A DNA stretch of 64,000 nt from Endocalyx cinctus (GCA_001600455.1 BCKC01000014.1:310001-374000), one strand, 5' to 3'. Positions 46,084 through 58,227 are shown, numbered from the stretch's first letter. Made by a program: numbers and translations. The notes: generated from the letters alone by a model not told the origin.

Positions 46084-46835
46084 ATGGTAGGCTTTGAGCT
46101 GTTGTACTTTCAGTATTAGAATATAATTGAGCGAATTATCTGAGGTAAATTTGTAAAACGAGAAAATTCACAAATACGCTGAAAAGTTGAGTTGATATCA
46201 AATTCACGTTGCACTTGTAACTTCAAAATCCCGAGACGGATTCATCTGTATGTTAGAAAGAGGCTGGCGGAGTGCGGTAACCTTGGGATATCCATTGTAA
46301 CATCGGCCTATACTCCTTGATTTAGTCGCTGCAATGCATATTGTATCTACCAACATGTGCTCCAATACGAGGAGGGGGTATTCCTAGCTTAAGCATAAAA
46401 GATGTGATTGTATGACGTGTCTTTCCCGTCCTCTGCCAAGGCGTGCTTGATGCCGGTTTCCATTTCCTTCCACTGGGACCCTTGTGTACAACTGGAGATC
46501 TGAAAATATTACTTATGGAATCATACAATGAATTTGGATGGAGGAAAGCGTGGGGGTTGAGGCCGAATCCGATTCGATACTTGCTAGATAGAGGAGACTC
46601 CGTTCTTGATCTGCCATTTGGATTGTACACCATTTACTTATATTGCAAGTAAAAAACGAATCCGTTATTACATGTTTGGTTATAATGGTTTATCTAGTCT
46701 CCCCTCCTTTCTGGCATACTGTGTATATAAATATAAAGCAACCGCATTTGCCCGCACAAATCAACTTGAACATACTCCGGTCAATGTACCTCAAATTCCA
46801 GCCCGTTTTACTTCTTCATTCAAATCGTTTTTAGG
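46084..46835. other. divergent promoter of PKS and cupin
   Basis: A 752-base shared upstream region with no gene. It contains repeat family 2 copy 2 at 46650-46697, within 190 bases of the cupin start. Confidence 0.5.
46650..46697 (+). repeat. short dispersed repeat family 2, copy 2
   Basis: It matches 32108-32158 with a handful of differences. It lies in the promoter of the cupin gene. Confidence 0.6.
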
Positions 46836-47485
46836 ATGTCTTCTATATCTGAAAAGCGAGGTCCTATCACCAAATTTCCAGCGGATGATCTGCCCAACTG
46901 TCGACGATTCATCACCACTCACAATGCTGAAGGCAAGGGAGTGTTCCTTCCCAGCGACCATGGGGACCATCATAAAATTATGGTCAATGGTCATGCGGTC
47001 GCCAACATCATATATTCTACCACTTGCAACCCAGTTGATCTAAAAGATGATGTAGACCTAGAGTATGCCCGCAACAATGAGGTATGCAACTATAAAGTCG
47101 GACCAACTACATCTACACTTACTCACATTCTGAACAACATCACTGACAGAAATAGCCCAGCATCCACGTCCACAATGGAACCGTCGTTCGTTTGATAGAT
47201 TTCGGTCCAGGGATTGAGTCACCTTTACACCGGGCCATGTCACTCGATTATGGCATCGTCATCGAAGGCGAGCTCGAGATCACGCTAGACAGTGGAGAAT
47301 CTCAGGTCCTGAGACCCGGTGACATGTCCGTGCAGAGAGCAACGGTACACAAGTGGCGCAACTGCTCCCAGACGAAGTCTGCGCGCATGGTATTCATCCT
47401 GCTGGATTGCCTACCGTTTATAGTAAACGGGGTCGAAGTAAAGGAAGACTTGGGTGACCTGGCTCATGAATATGGGAAAAAATAG
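46836..47485 (+). CDS. cupin-domain protein of the PKS cluster (191 aa)
   Basis: Two exons (46836-47081 and 47156-47485) sum to 576 bases. The N-terminal [13 protein letters not shown] leads into the barrel. The second exon opens [26 protein letters not shown] and continues [14 protein letters not shown], then [18 protein letters not shown], giving candidate metal-ligand histidines. The same family is found in many fungal PKS clusters, where a few members catalyse cyclisation, dehydration or decarboxylation and most are uncharacterised. It shares a 752-base promoter with the PKS, so it is very likely part of the pathway, perhaps acting on the released chain. No signal peptide is visible. The architecture resembles the cupin at 739-1546, though sequence identity is low. 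Confidence 0.9.
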
Positions 47486-48413
47486 ATTAGATAAATCTTG
47501 ACTACCTCGTTGGTAACCCTGTGTGGCTTTGGTAGCACCGTTAATATTTACAGTATGATTCTCTTTGCCTCCTAGAGAAACTAAAAGTGATCATCAAGTG
47601 ATATATAGTAGTGATGATAAATGTGTTGGGTGTCAGTATCAGGTCTCTAGATGCGTAAACAATACCCAATTAAGTAGACACGATTTACATGCAGCCACTA
47701 CCGGTGTGCCTAACCTAGAAAAGATAATCGATCCTAAGGAAATCCCAGTCGGGCCGTCTATTGCGAATTGTAAAATGATTGTGATGAAGGAGCAGGCAAT
47801 CTTTGTCGCCCTCCCCCTTTCCCCACCTCCTTCTCTCAGGCTACCAAAAATTAGAGTGTGTGAATGGAAGGGCGGTGTAGCTATGAATTTCCCGTTGGTA
47901 GTCGCGCTAAAGTTTATTTACGGCGTATCCCGATAGACCGGATAGATTGGAGGAAACTATTAAAAGGATTTTTAGGTACGTTCCAGTTGTAGTGGCATCC
48001 AACAGTTGGAAAGAAATGGTATATGCGTACTTTCACGAATCCTAGTTTAGCCATACTACTGCATAGTACGGTCTTCCACCCCTTCTATCGTGCCACCCCC
48101 AGCGTGTTTACATCACATAAGTTTATACGTTACTTTTAACACGCGTTATGCGCACTATCTACCGAAATGACGGGGCAGATACCACCTACCCCAAGTACTA
48201 ACGTTGCAATATTTGACTATCATCAGGTGATAACTTATTTTCAAGGAGTCATGCAATCTAAAAAATTAATCTCCTCGCTCACACATTTTACCGTAACATT
48301 GGGTTATGGGGCTTGCCTAAGTGTTGGTGCGATAGTCCATGTTCTCTACGCCAATGAAACGCTGAGCGGGTTAACTTAAATATCCCTGCGGGTTTGTTCC
48401 TATTATCATCTAT
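47486..48413. other. intergenic, convergent 3' ends
   Basis: No supported gene. Frames at 47565-47936 and 48167-48379 show no family features. Confidence 0.5.
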
Positions 48414-50353
48414 CTACTTCGAACGCCTGTGTGACATGGCCGCTAGTGCCTCTGGATGTTTTTTCCACTGCATATCCGCGTCCAGCATGTTCAACATCTT
48501 ACCCCATTCTTCTTTAATACATATAATCTTAGAGGAGTCGCGAGGGGTGATGTTACAAGCAAACGGTCTGGGAAACACGAACAGGCCCTGTGTTAAATCT
48601 TCTGGATCTGGGATTATGTCCTGGCCAGTCTCCTTGTCAATTGCACGACAAAAGTTAAAGGCCCAAAGCATTCTAGATATTCCTAAAAATAGCGATTGAT
48701 CTGCTATGTGCATTCCCTGGCAGAGCCGCCTGCCTGCACCGTACGTAAAGTGGTCTCTCTTCTTGACATCTGCTTGTGTCGCCGACTCTGCAGATGATAG
48801 TTGATCATTACTCCACCGGTTTGGGTCAAATTTCCGTGGGTCCACGTGCCGCCCTGTATCGTTATGTATGGCCCTAATTGCGATTGAATGTCAATGGTTA
48901 GTAGAATCTACATGTGATTATCTCGGAGAATGGACCGACCAGGCGTTGTACACTACCGATGCCCCCTTAGGAATCACGTATCCCATGTAATTATCCTCGC
49001 GGCTGACTGCGTGAGGTACACCCAAGATAGCAGTAGGCATCCATCGAAGAGTTTCCTTCAGGCATCCTCGGATGTAGGGTAAGTCGGGGGCATCGCTCAG
49101 TTCAGGCATGCGGTTTCCGCACACACGATCGAGCTCAGCTTGTGCGGTGTGCTGTACCTCCTGAAATAGAACCATAGCTTGGGTGAAACCAATCAGCTCG
49201 GCAGAAGTGGTCTCTGATCCAGCTTGGAGGAATGACCCGCAGATGTATGCCCCGGCCGTATCGGTATATCCTTGCACTTGTTGTTCTTTAACTATGTCGA
49301 CCCCGAAGCATGGCTGGTTAAATTGTATCTGATTAGTACTCGCGCACGAGTTTTATCAATAAAATCACTCACTATAGCCTTGCCCTCCTCCATCTTCTTC
49401 TTTATCATGAGATATTCGTTCATGAATATTTCTTTTTCTTTGCGTCCTACTTCCCTAGCCTGTCTTCTAATGGGGAGGAGGATATCTGGAAGTCGCCTCA
49501 GAAAAGGAAAGATATCGAGAAGAAGTGCAATCTAAGTACCAGTTAGGAATAGTCATATTATGAAGTTATTGTTTAGAAGTGATTATTAGCTGGTTCATTG
49601 CTCACCTGACTGCCGGCCAGGGTTAAGTTCGACTTGAGTCAGCAAGAGATGGCGTTTCTCGTGTATAATATCAGAGTTCTAATATACTTCAAACATTTGC
49701 CTCGCCCTTGGGTCTTCTACCGTATTCAATCGGAAGCCATAATCCATCTGAGTTGTCAAGGAGGTAGTGTACCGCCGAATATGGTCATAATAGCGAGTGG
49801 GATCGTTCATCAAATCTAGTAGCATTGCCTTGCTCTCGAGGTTCTGGTAGGGGTTATATGTGTCCGTTACATTTAAGTTCAGGACGCGGTGAGCAAGCTT
49901 TCTAATGGCTCTCAAATTCTCATCATAGCCCTATCCGATGTGTGTCAGTACTATTCACAATTAGAAAGACTTGGGGTGTGCATTGGCGACTCGTACCATG
50001 AGTACTACTCTATGTCCCTGACTAATACAGTCCTGTGCTATGTATCGCATTGGACGGGACGAATATATACCACCACGCCTGTCTAGCAAGTCCTTTACTG
50101 CTTGGTCGGTTGAAATCACAATCATAATTTGAGTACCTAAAACAAGCGAGTAGACTGGTCCATACTGGCGTGCCCACTTTTCAAACTGCAAGTGGCCATT
50201 CTTCTTGGGTATCTGGTGAAGGTTTCCTAACAAAGGTAAAGTAGGAGGACCTGGAGGACACCCATCGGGTCGTCTTCCAATCTTTTTGGCACGAACGATA
50301 GTTGCAAAAAGAATAGTTAAAGCGAAAAAGATGAGCGCACTTGATACACTCAT
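48414..50353 (-). CDS. cytochrome P450 (CYP64/CYP620-like), 533 aa
   Basis: Six exons (50353-49997, 49930-49688, 49632-49606, 49531-49369, 49291-48940, 48873-48414) sum to 1602 bases. Exon 3 is only 27 bases (SNLTLAGSQ). The exon 4 donor is the least certain; I chose it to keep frame. There is an N-terminal membrane anchor, then the proline hinge PPGPPTLPLLGNLHQIPKK. The I-helix is GSFLQAGSETTS, the K-helix KETLRW (ExxR), and the heme loop FTYGAGRRLCQG with Cys as axial ligand. The protein resembles the P450 type of O-methylsterigmatocystin oxidoreductase. It probably oxidises the polyketide made by the neighbouring PKS at the ER membrane. An alternative ATG lies at 50413. Confidence 0.9.
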
Positions 50354-50900
50354 GATTACCCTACTGAGTTGATTTGAGTTAATGATAATTAGGGAGGGAA
50401 AGGCAAATATCACAAAGGCCTAATTAAGAGACTCCACTGGGGACAGAAAGCTAGCTTGGAAAATATTACCATCTAACCCATTTTTTCATAAACTATGTCC
50501 CATATTTCAATTCAACGACAGCATTACGGATCACATAAAGTTCGCTTCTGACAGAGGAACTAGTCCACACACCGAGTGAGTGAGATGTGAAGTGAGCACA
50601 GACTACAAAAGCAGTTGGTTACCAACTGTAAGGTATCCATCCTGTCTATCTAATACGTAATGTAAGGCAACATAAAAAGACGAAGTAACATGAACGATGT
50701 GCGGCAAGAGGTTTTCACCCGACGTTGCATTATTGGAAAGTCCTCGCAGCTCGTGCGGTCCATAATTTATTTACTATCGCATCCGTTCCAGGTTTCAATA
50801 GAGACAGTATGTCAACCGACCTATGGAACACTCCACTGCCCCATATATACACCATATATCTCCACTTTTCCCTCGAATATAACTTGAAGTTTTTTTAATA
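50354..50900. other. P450 promoter region
   Basis: Ordinary composition with no supported gene. It borders the AT-rich island. Confidence 0.5.
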
Positions 50901-52240
50901 AAACTGGCTATAAAACATCTTTAATACTAACCACCCCTACTAATTAGTACTTTAAAAATAATCTATTAATCAATAACCCTTATCACCAATAAATAAGCAA
51001 TTTTGTTTATATTATATTAAAATAATTTATTAACCTATCACTAAGTATACCATAAATACTTATTCATCTTCCTTTTTTCTTTTATTATTTACTATATTAT
51101 AACCTAATAATCATATTTAAACAAAAAATATTTAATTCTAAAAAATTATTTATAATAATTTAGTTTTAAAATAAAAAAAATAATATTTTATATAAATATA
51201 TTTTATATTATTATATATATACTATAAATTATTAACTTATATATAAATTAGATATTAAATATTCTTAGACCTATTTGTTACGAACCAACAAACAAGAGGC
51301 CAGGAAAGTAGGCCAGAAAAGAAGAAGGCCAGACAGTAAGCCTAATCAGTGGAGCTCCACGGAACAACAACGGACCGAAAATCACGTGACTGCTACAGAC
51401 TGCTACGGGAGCAAGAAGGAGAGCTACGAACTGCTCCAGGAGCAACACGGAGCCAGCAAGTTGGTAGAAGGAATGAATGGATATATAAGGATGGACATTT
51501 CCTATGTAAATAGTCAGTCATTACTTCTACAGTTATCAATCTAAGTACAACCCTTAAACAAGGTTGATTGAAGTCACAAGTAAATCTTCACACGTTTACC
51601 AATACCATACTGCTTATTAGTTTTTCACTTACTTACTTTAAGAACACCAACCCCATTGGCCCATATTACCAGTCAGGTAGTACGGATCGTGACACTATTA
51701 CCCAATAATATAATAATTTTTTTATAAATATACAAAACAAATCTATTAATTTACTCCAATTTAATCCATTATAAGCCGAAAAATTTACCAATCAACCTAT
51801 ATCAAACATAAAACATAATAAACTAAAAGATAATATCTCCTCAAGTAATTAGACTTATAAATATAATCCAGATAATATTAATAATAAATTTATCGAAAAT
51901 CCCTAAGCTAAAAAACCTTTTAATAAATTTTTAATTCCTCCCTATATACTTATATCATCTAAACATATAAACCCGAAAATTAATCAAATAAAGTATCAAG
52001 GAGTATACATTCAAGAAATAATCTATACTATAACTATTCCTAAATATCCAACTATATCCCCTAATAATATTATATATATTATACTAAAAAATGAATTATA
52101 ACTACAATATTAAAAATTACCCTGGAAAGCTATAAATATTTATAATTTTCTCCTAAATTACTTATATACTAATTAAAATAAATACAATATTTTTCCAAAA
52201 ATATTTAAAAAAAAGCTACTACTAGTATATATTTCAACAA
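50900..52240. other. AT-rich island, probably RIP-mutated
   Basis: Outside the LTR at 51276-51694 the sequence is almost wholly A and T, in long TA/TAA runs with hardly any CpG. This is the look of transposon remains after repeat-induced point mutation in Pezizomycotina. No coding frame survives. Confidence 0.75.
51276..51694 (+). mobile_element. solo LTR, 419 bp, with 5-bp target duplication
   Basis: It begins TGTTACGA and ends TCGTGACA (TG..CA with near-perfect 8-base inverted ends). It is flanked on both sides by CTATT (51271-51275 and 51695-51699). A TATATAAGG element near 51481 fits an LTR promoter. Base composition is normal, unlike the AT-rich DNA around it. This points to insertion and LTR-LTR recombination after the surrounding sequence was mutated. 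No internal retrotransposon sequence remains. Confidence 0.88.
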
Positions 52241-52386
52241 TAAAATTGTTGATTATTAGTAGCTAGCTGGAGTATAAGCCACACCAGCCACATCACCAGC
52301 CACAGGCTGGTGTATGTGGCCAGTGCGGAGCTGGCCTGTACGCCAGCTCACTTACACTCGAAATAATTCTGACTAGCAGAATTATT
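52214..52386. repeat. array of four strong hairpins
   Basis: Consecutive inverted repeats: AGCTACTA/TAGTAGCT (52214-52264); CCACAT+CACCAGCC with GGCTGGTG+ATGTGG (52288-52319); GAGCTGGC/GCCAGCTC (52328-52349); AATAATTCTG/CAGAATTATT (52362-52386). A fifth small one, CAACAAT/ATTGTTG, sits inside the first. No gene overlaps. This may be the end of a DNA element. Confidence 0.8.
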
Positions 52387-53159
52387 TCACAACATCAACA
52401 ACAATAATAACTTCATTTTTCAGAACAGTAAAATCTTACGATTTTAACCCAACAAAAATAGTTCTACGTTATAAACGAAAATATACTGGTAGTAAAATAT
52501 GCCCTTCCTTAGCAATTAATATTTGTAAATATCGCCACACCAAAGTCACAAATGACTAGTATTGCTAAATGGGTGGTAAGCACCACTTATTAGTGGTGAG
52601 CTCAAGCGAATTCCTAATAAGTGGGGCGTAGCACGGGTAAGTAACTAAGGTATTCTAAAAAAGTACAAATACCATTGTGTGGCAGGTGCCACCAACCTTC
52701 AGCTGGCCCCACCTGGAGTACAGTCCCATTCAAAGTATGTATACCACTATGCACTGTGCCATGCCGTGACAACTAACTAATATATTGTAAATACTTTAGT
52801 GGTTATTACTAAATCACCTGACCGACTATTTTTCAGAACATTAGCATATTGTACGAAAAAATTGGGAATAGTGTCAGATAAAGGAGTTACTAAAGTGACA
52901 ACATTAACCAACACGTGCAATTTAATAATTAGTATTACAAGTATCACCAAAATAGGTCGTACTACGGAGTAGGTGTCCAGCACATAGAGGAAGAGACTAA
53001 TAGTGCACTAACCGCCTACGAATGTGGTATTTTCTCATCGGAACTATACACTGATTTTGCTTCCTCTCTACCTTATGTGATGCTTGTCAGCTTAAGTGAG
53101 TCATACGATAGGTGGCGCTGACTTCTGATAGCTATATACCTTTTTTCCCAAAAGAGGCT
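52387..53159. other. gene-free sequence with further inverted repeat
   Basis: Contains the 52583-52624 inverted repeat and no supported gene. It ends at the 3' side of the SAT4-like gene. Confidence 0.5.
52583..52624. repeat. perfect 11-bp inverted repeat
   Basis: CCACTTATTAG at 52583-52593 and CTAATAAGTGG at 52614-52624 with a 20-base loop. A nested CACCAC/GTGGTG lies in the left arm. Confidence 0.85.
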
Positions 53160-54449
53160 CTATGTTGTTCTGAGTTCGAAGTCTCTTCTTACATGCACGT
53201 TTCCAGGTTCCAAGTCTTCGAATGGCACACCCGCAGAAGCTTCCACAGAGATAGTACCTTCGAATCCACTACTTAGTGGATCTTGACTGCCCCCCAACTC
53301 CCAGTATCTCTTACGAGATCGTTTTACGCCGATAGTTTCGAGGGGTTTGGGGGGTGGCATATTGCTAGCATCATCGCTATGGCGCTTGGATGACATGCTA
53401 GCTAGAGCTCTTGCAAATCTAGGTGCAATATATCTCGTGAGTATGGGCGTCAAGGTCGGCACGCAGGCAACGATTACTCCTAACCATAACTCTAGCATCA
53501 CAATCAAGCCAACTTCGACCAGGCCGTATAGGGGATCATTAGTAGGATGGATAACTGAGTTGACCGTTGCCTCTATTCTCCAAGACATTACACCGATTGT
53601 GCTATAAAGATGGATGATATTAGTACAGGCATGGATGAAAATCGGATATTCCAAGAAGAGTGTAGCTGAATCAAACTCACATAATCCAATGCTAAACATG
53701 AGTATAAGCCCGATACGCTTGTATAGCGTTAATTGCAAGCCCCAAACGATAGGTATAGGTAAGATAATAATGATCAAGTCAATGAAAAGACTCAGGGTAG
53801 TTGATGAAATTTCCTCGCCCGAAAGTTCGCGGCACCAGCCGCCCGGTACTGGGTTCCATGAATTCGAAATGGGCCGACAATGAGAGAGAAAGACACCTAA
53901 AAAGCTAATACAGTATGCAACTGTTAAGCTAATGGCCAAATATAAGGCGTTGCGGAAGGATTGGATCGTAAATATTCGTCTATATAGAAATAATATCGAG
54001 AGTTTGCAAAAGACATTTCCTAAAAGCCACACGATACTAGAGACAAATACTAACTAAAAGATGAGAGAATCGATCAGCGAGCTCATTATACAGTAGGAAT
54101 GAAGGTCCATTGAAGAAAACATACTTTGGCAATGATCCCTTGCTCGGCAAGAGTGAGCTCAGGTCCATGTTTACCAAGACCGCCATGGAGAAGAGCGTAG
54201 AAGAACCAAAAGGTATTTATAATCAAGTTTAGCTACAATTGAGTTGTTAGCTTCTTAGCGTTCCTTCTTAAGGTCATATAAAAAAAAAGTTAGTCTAACG
54301 TAGGCGAAAATAACGAAACCGTCGTCGGTCGCAAATGGACGCTTGATGAGCCATGCCGCCCAAAACCTCATTAGCAACACAATCGCGGTAATTGGTGTAA
54401 GAACCACGAGCCATAAGAGGAAGTATTGACCTCCAGGAGCGACTGCCAT
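53160..54449 (-). CDS. SAT4/Pth11-like fungal rhodopsin-domain membrane protein (about 383 aa)
   Basis: Exons 54449-54300, 54232-54125 and 54053-53160 sum to 1152 bases. Exon 1 carries the first helices and RPFATDDGFVIFAY, the family's DD motif. Exon 2 has HGGLGKHGPEL, the conserved GLG segment. Exon 3 has KLSILFLYRRIF, FLSHCRPISNSWNP and the C-terminal WLGVIVACVPTLTPIL. A cytosolic tail with VKRSRKRYWELGGSQDP follows, a near-consensus tail motif of the family. Seven spans are plausible. An insertion-like stretch (CEFDSATLFLEYPIFIH) in exon 3 may be an unrecognised intron; both readings stay open. The family's role is mostly unknown, with some members receptor-like. It is unlike the protein at 19656 in detail. 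Confidence 0.87.
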
Positions 54450-55520
54450 GATGACAATATACAAAGGTATATTTGCACTAGAAATCAGTATCGCAAAGTT
54501 TAAATTTAAACGGAGTCGATAGCTAGTCGGTGGTATGTATAGGGGCGAGGTTCATGTAATTAAAATACGTAGAAAACCATAAAATTTATCACAGTAGCAA
54601 GGAATCAGCAGTTTGACAGGACAGCAGGTCGGCCCAAAGACAGTATACGTAATGAATAATGAATAATGAATATACACTCAAATGTTATACAAGAATTTAG
54701 TAAATGGAGAGAATGGGGAAAAAGAAGACGACAATAAGAGACAGTTAGAGTGTTGACGTGATTAAAGTAACGTATAACTCAATAACTAGGAGTTAGCTCT
54801 ATTTTTGGTATTCATATATCTGCCGGTCAGTGGCTTGTCCCAGTGGACCAATGCGCTACACACTACATAATTCTCATCTCATTTATAATTCGTCTGTAAC
54901 CATGAGGCGTAGCAAGAGAAAAAAAGAGTCGAGCCGTAAGTTGTTCAGTATGGTGGTACTTAAATGTCCGCTAACCTCATGCAGCCCTCACCAACACGAA
55001 AGTCGAGACAGAAAGAGATACATTAATCCTTCCCATACATTATTACATGGTTCTAATGCATATGCTAACCAACTGTCTCAAGATTACGACACTGCCTCTA
55101 CTTTTATTTTTCTTGGTTTATACCTTGCGAGCCGTGGAAGTAATTACGGTTTGGTACAACGGTGTAAAGGCACAATATACAAAACAGCGATCTATTTTAA
55201 TTTTCAAATACTCCAAATAAATGAGTCGCAGTAGGTTGTATTTTATATTGTGTAGCATTCGGGGTATGATTAGTCGTTCCTTATATGCATGTTCGCTGAG
55301 TGATACGTAACGTAGACACATCCTGGTATTCCCCCCACTTTGTACTTTGTTAGTAGGTATTTCTTTCTGCTTCAAAGTATTCCAATTTTATTTCACGACG
55401 AAGCCTACACAGTAACTGTCTACGTCAAGTCTACTGCTATCTTTCATCCCCACATTAGCCATCATAAACTCCCTTTCTTACCTTCACAGGTATTTCGCCA
55501 ATTAAACTAAATTCATAACA
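54450..55520. other. intergenic, divergent promoters
   Basis: 1.1 kb between the SAT4-like and GMC genes. No supported gene. Confidence 0.5.
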
Positions 55521-57377
55521 ATGAATTCAGACTCTTTCGATGTGCTGATAGTAGGGGGAGGAACGGCTGGCTGTGTTTTAGCTAATCGGCTTTCCGAGGA
55601 CCAAAGCCTACGAATTCTTTTGCTGGAAGCTGGCGAAGATTTGACTGCCGATCCTAGATCTAATATTCCTTCATTGGGAGCCAGTCTCTTAGCTACTTCG
55701 GCTAATTGGGGCTTCCAGACAACACCGCAGGTATAAACAATATTCCTTAGTTTCAAATGCTCCTTGATCTTGTTTACCCAACTACTAATGTGTTGAAAAT
55801 CGAGTTAGGAAATCCTTACATCTCGTAGTACTATTGCACCCGCTGGGCGTCTTCTTGGTGGCTCGAGCGTCGTCAATGGCTTCGCTTTCATTCCTAATTC
55901 CAAGGCTAACATTGACGCCTGGGCAGGACTGGGCAATCCCGGGTGGGATTGGGCTAGCTTCTCTAAATCTACAAGTCGTTTTGACTTAGCTAGGTCCCTT
56001 AACATGGATAAACAAAGTCCCCTTCAGCTAACCATACCAGACGAAGATAGCGAATGGCCTCTTGTTTGGAGAGAAACCTTGGCACAACTTGGATTTCCAA
56101 AATCCACTGACCCTTTCTCAGAAAAGATACTTGGAAGCTTGATGGGACCCGAAACTATCGGGCTAGATAAGAAACGGAGCTCCTCGGCCAGCGCCTATCT
56201 GAACAATTCCGTACGGATGAGAGAAAATCTCACGATCTGGTCAGGAGTCGTAGTAGAGAAGATACTTTTTGACAAAAGCTCAGGCAGACCAACTGCGAGG
56301 GGCGTTCGGTTTCGCAATGTCAAAAATGAAGAAGTGAAGACTGTGCAAGCTCGCAAGGAGATCATCCTCGCCGCAGGGGCAATAAACTCTCCCCGGCTAC
56401 TTGAGTTATCCGGTATTGGCAATCCAGAACTCTTACGATCACTCGGTATCGACGTAATGGTGGACAACCCTGGCGTCGGCGAGAATCTTCAGAATCATCC
56501 TATGTGCAGCCTTAGCTTCGAAGCTCTGGACAGCGAGGGATTTCAGACGATAGACCAGCTTCTGCGCAGGGATGCTGAAGCCGTCTCTGCTGCGCAAGAG
56601 GCCTATTCCAGAGGTACTGGCCCGGCATCTCGGAGTAATCTTAACGTTCTCGCGCAGCTACCCTTACCTAGCGACATTTCTCTTGGCGGGAATTTAGATA
56701 ACTTTATATTGCCGAGTTTCGAAAAAACACCTAAATCTGTCGCCGAGGCACAGGAGTCGTTCGTCCGCACCGTCCTTACTTCACCTTCCCAAGCATCTGG
56801 CTGCTACATGACTGCTCCCGGGTTCGTCGCATTTGCCAGTGACGGAACTTCTATTGCTCCACCTCCTGGGACGAGCAAGTTCTTCACCATCGCGGTACAT
56901 CTTGCGCACCCCTTATCTCGGGGCTCAGTGCACATCACCTCTTCCTCGCCCCCTAAGTCTTCCACGGATATTGCGGTTGATCCCAGATATTTCTCGCATC
57001 CCCTTGACCTCGAGATACTGTCTAGACATGTCCAGCTCGCCGAAAGAATCACCATGACGGAGCCGTTATCCCGCCACCTCAAGCCTGGAGGACTGCGTGG
57101 ACCCGACATGCCGACGCAGGGGGGTTTCGCTGACCTTGAGACGGCTAAGGCTTTCCTTCAAAAGAGAGCCAAGGGCGCTCATCACTGGACGGGGTCCTGT
57201 TCCATGATGCCACGGGAGTTGGAGGGTGTGGTTGATCACGATCTGAGAGTCTACGGATGCGAAAACTTGCGTGTATGTGACGCTAGTATCATGCCCATTT
57301 CCCCTCGCTCGAATATTCAAGGGGTGGTGTATGCTGCGGCAGAGCACGGGGCACAGATCATTAGATCGACTTTGTAA
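55521..57377 (+). CDS. GMC-family FAD oxidoreductase (592 aa)
   Basis: Two exons (55521-55730 and 55809-57377) sum to 1779 bases. The FAD loop [16 protein letters not shown] is at residues about 10-25, followed by LLLEAGED. The GMC signature [15 protein letters not shown] lies at about residue 80-95. A second GMC signature, [15 protein letters not shown], is near 285. The C-terminal catalytic pair is HHWTGSCSM and [18 protein letters not shown], so His and Asn are present. No signal peptide is visible, suggesting an intracellular enzyme as in fungal secondary-metabolite clusters rather than a secreted aryl-alcohol oxidase. It oxidises an alcohol to an aldehyde or ketone, or performs related chemistry. 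It stands between the PKS cluster and the P450 at 58559 and could serve either. Confidence 0.93.
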
Positions 57378-57536
57378 CTTGTTATGACTCATATTGAGAT
57401 AGATACAGGATAGACAAGAGCATTGCTTCCCTTGTCTCCGATATAGGATAATCAATGTCATGTGCTTATACATTCTTAAATAAGCATTTATTGTATATGC
57501 AGGTTTATTGTGACCTGGGTGTCAGATCTCATACGG

Positions 57537-57620
57537 GAGGTGAGCTTGCAGCCCACAGAACGTCCTGAGTTTACAATTTTTACTGTGTTACACGGAAAAT
57601 AAAAGATAAGAAAACGATAG
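57537..57620 (+). repeat. dispersed repeat, module A fragment (copy 3)
   Basis: The first 80 or so bases of module A are present, joined directly to module B. The inverted end at the right is lost. Confidence 0.78.
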
Positions 57621-57632
57621 GGTTTTCATTAT

Positions 57633-57901
57633 GACGGAGAAGTGGTACTGAATGGGACCTTGGTATCGGAGACGTTAAGTTAAATGGTGGAATCAAGCTT
57701 ACTGATCCGGTCTGCGAGATTGACTAATCCCGTAATTACGTATTACCAGCTCAGGAACCATTATAAATAAGGTGCGAAGCTCCCGCTCGATGCATAGAAA
57801 TAGATAGTTCCTTAAGCCCTAATTGAATAAGATATTTACATAGTACATTCGATATAATTGTCAAGCTCCCAATCCACATTCATAAGCCCTGACACTTTGA
57901 T
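57633..57901 (+). repeat. dispersed repeat, module B (copy 3)
   Basis: It matches 28568-28834 over its full length with scattered substitutions, including the TATAAATAAGGTGC element. Confidence 0.78.
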
Positions 57902-58227
57902 AAATGCAAAGTTTCTATTTCAAGTCGTTTAAGCCCCAGTCTACGCTGCTCACTATCGGCAAGGAACTTATGCAAACTGGAGACCGAGGAAGCGTATGTA
58001 GTCTTGTAGCCTGGAAGCTCGATTTTAAAGAACCCACTAAATACTCTGTATTTAGGTACTCAATTGGAGTAATACGTTGCAACTTTATCCCTCCCTTGCA
58101 ACCAACTGCATTCAAATATTGAATCCTAAATCCTACTTGGAAAATGACTGTCCAATTAAAAGAAAACTACATACCAAGGAACCGAAGAGAATGTGCATGA
58201 ATCCTTCTACCTTAGTTACGTTCTGCT

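Larger units (their letters stand above)
57378..58227. other. intergenic, mainly dispersed repeat
   Basis: Holds copy 3 of the A and B repeat modules (57537-57901). Nothing else is recognisable. Confidence 0.6.

Noticed and set aside
47565..47936. Possible gene of 123 codons between the cupin and the P450
   Set aside because: No ATG at its start, no recognisable domain, and a composition like random sequence.
53614..53883. Plus-strand frames in the SAT4-like gene
   Set aside because: Antisense shadows of the membrane protein gene.
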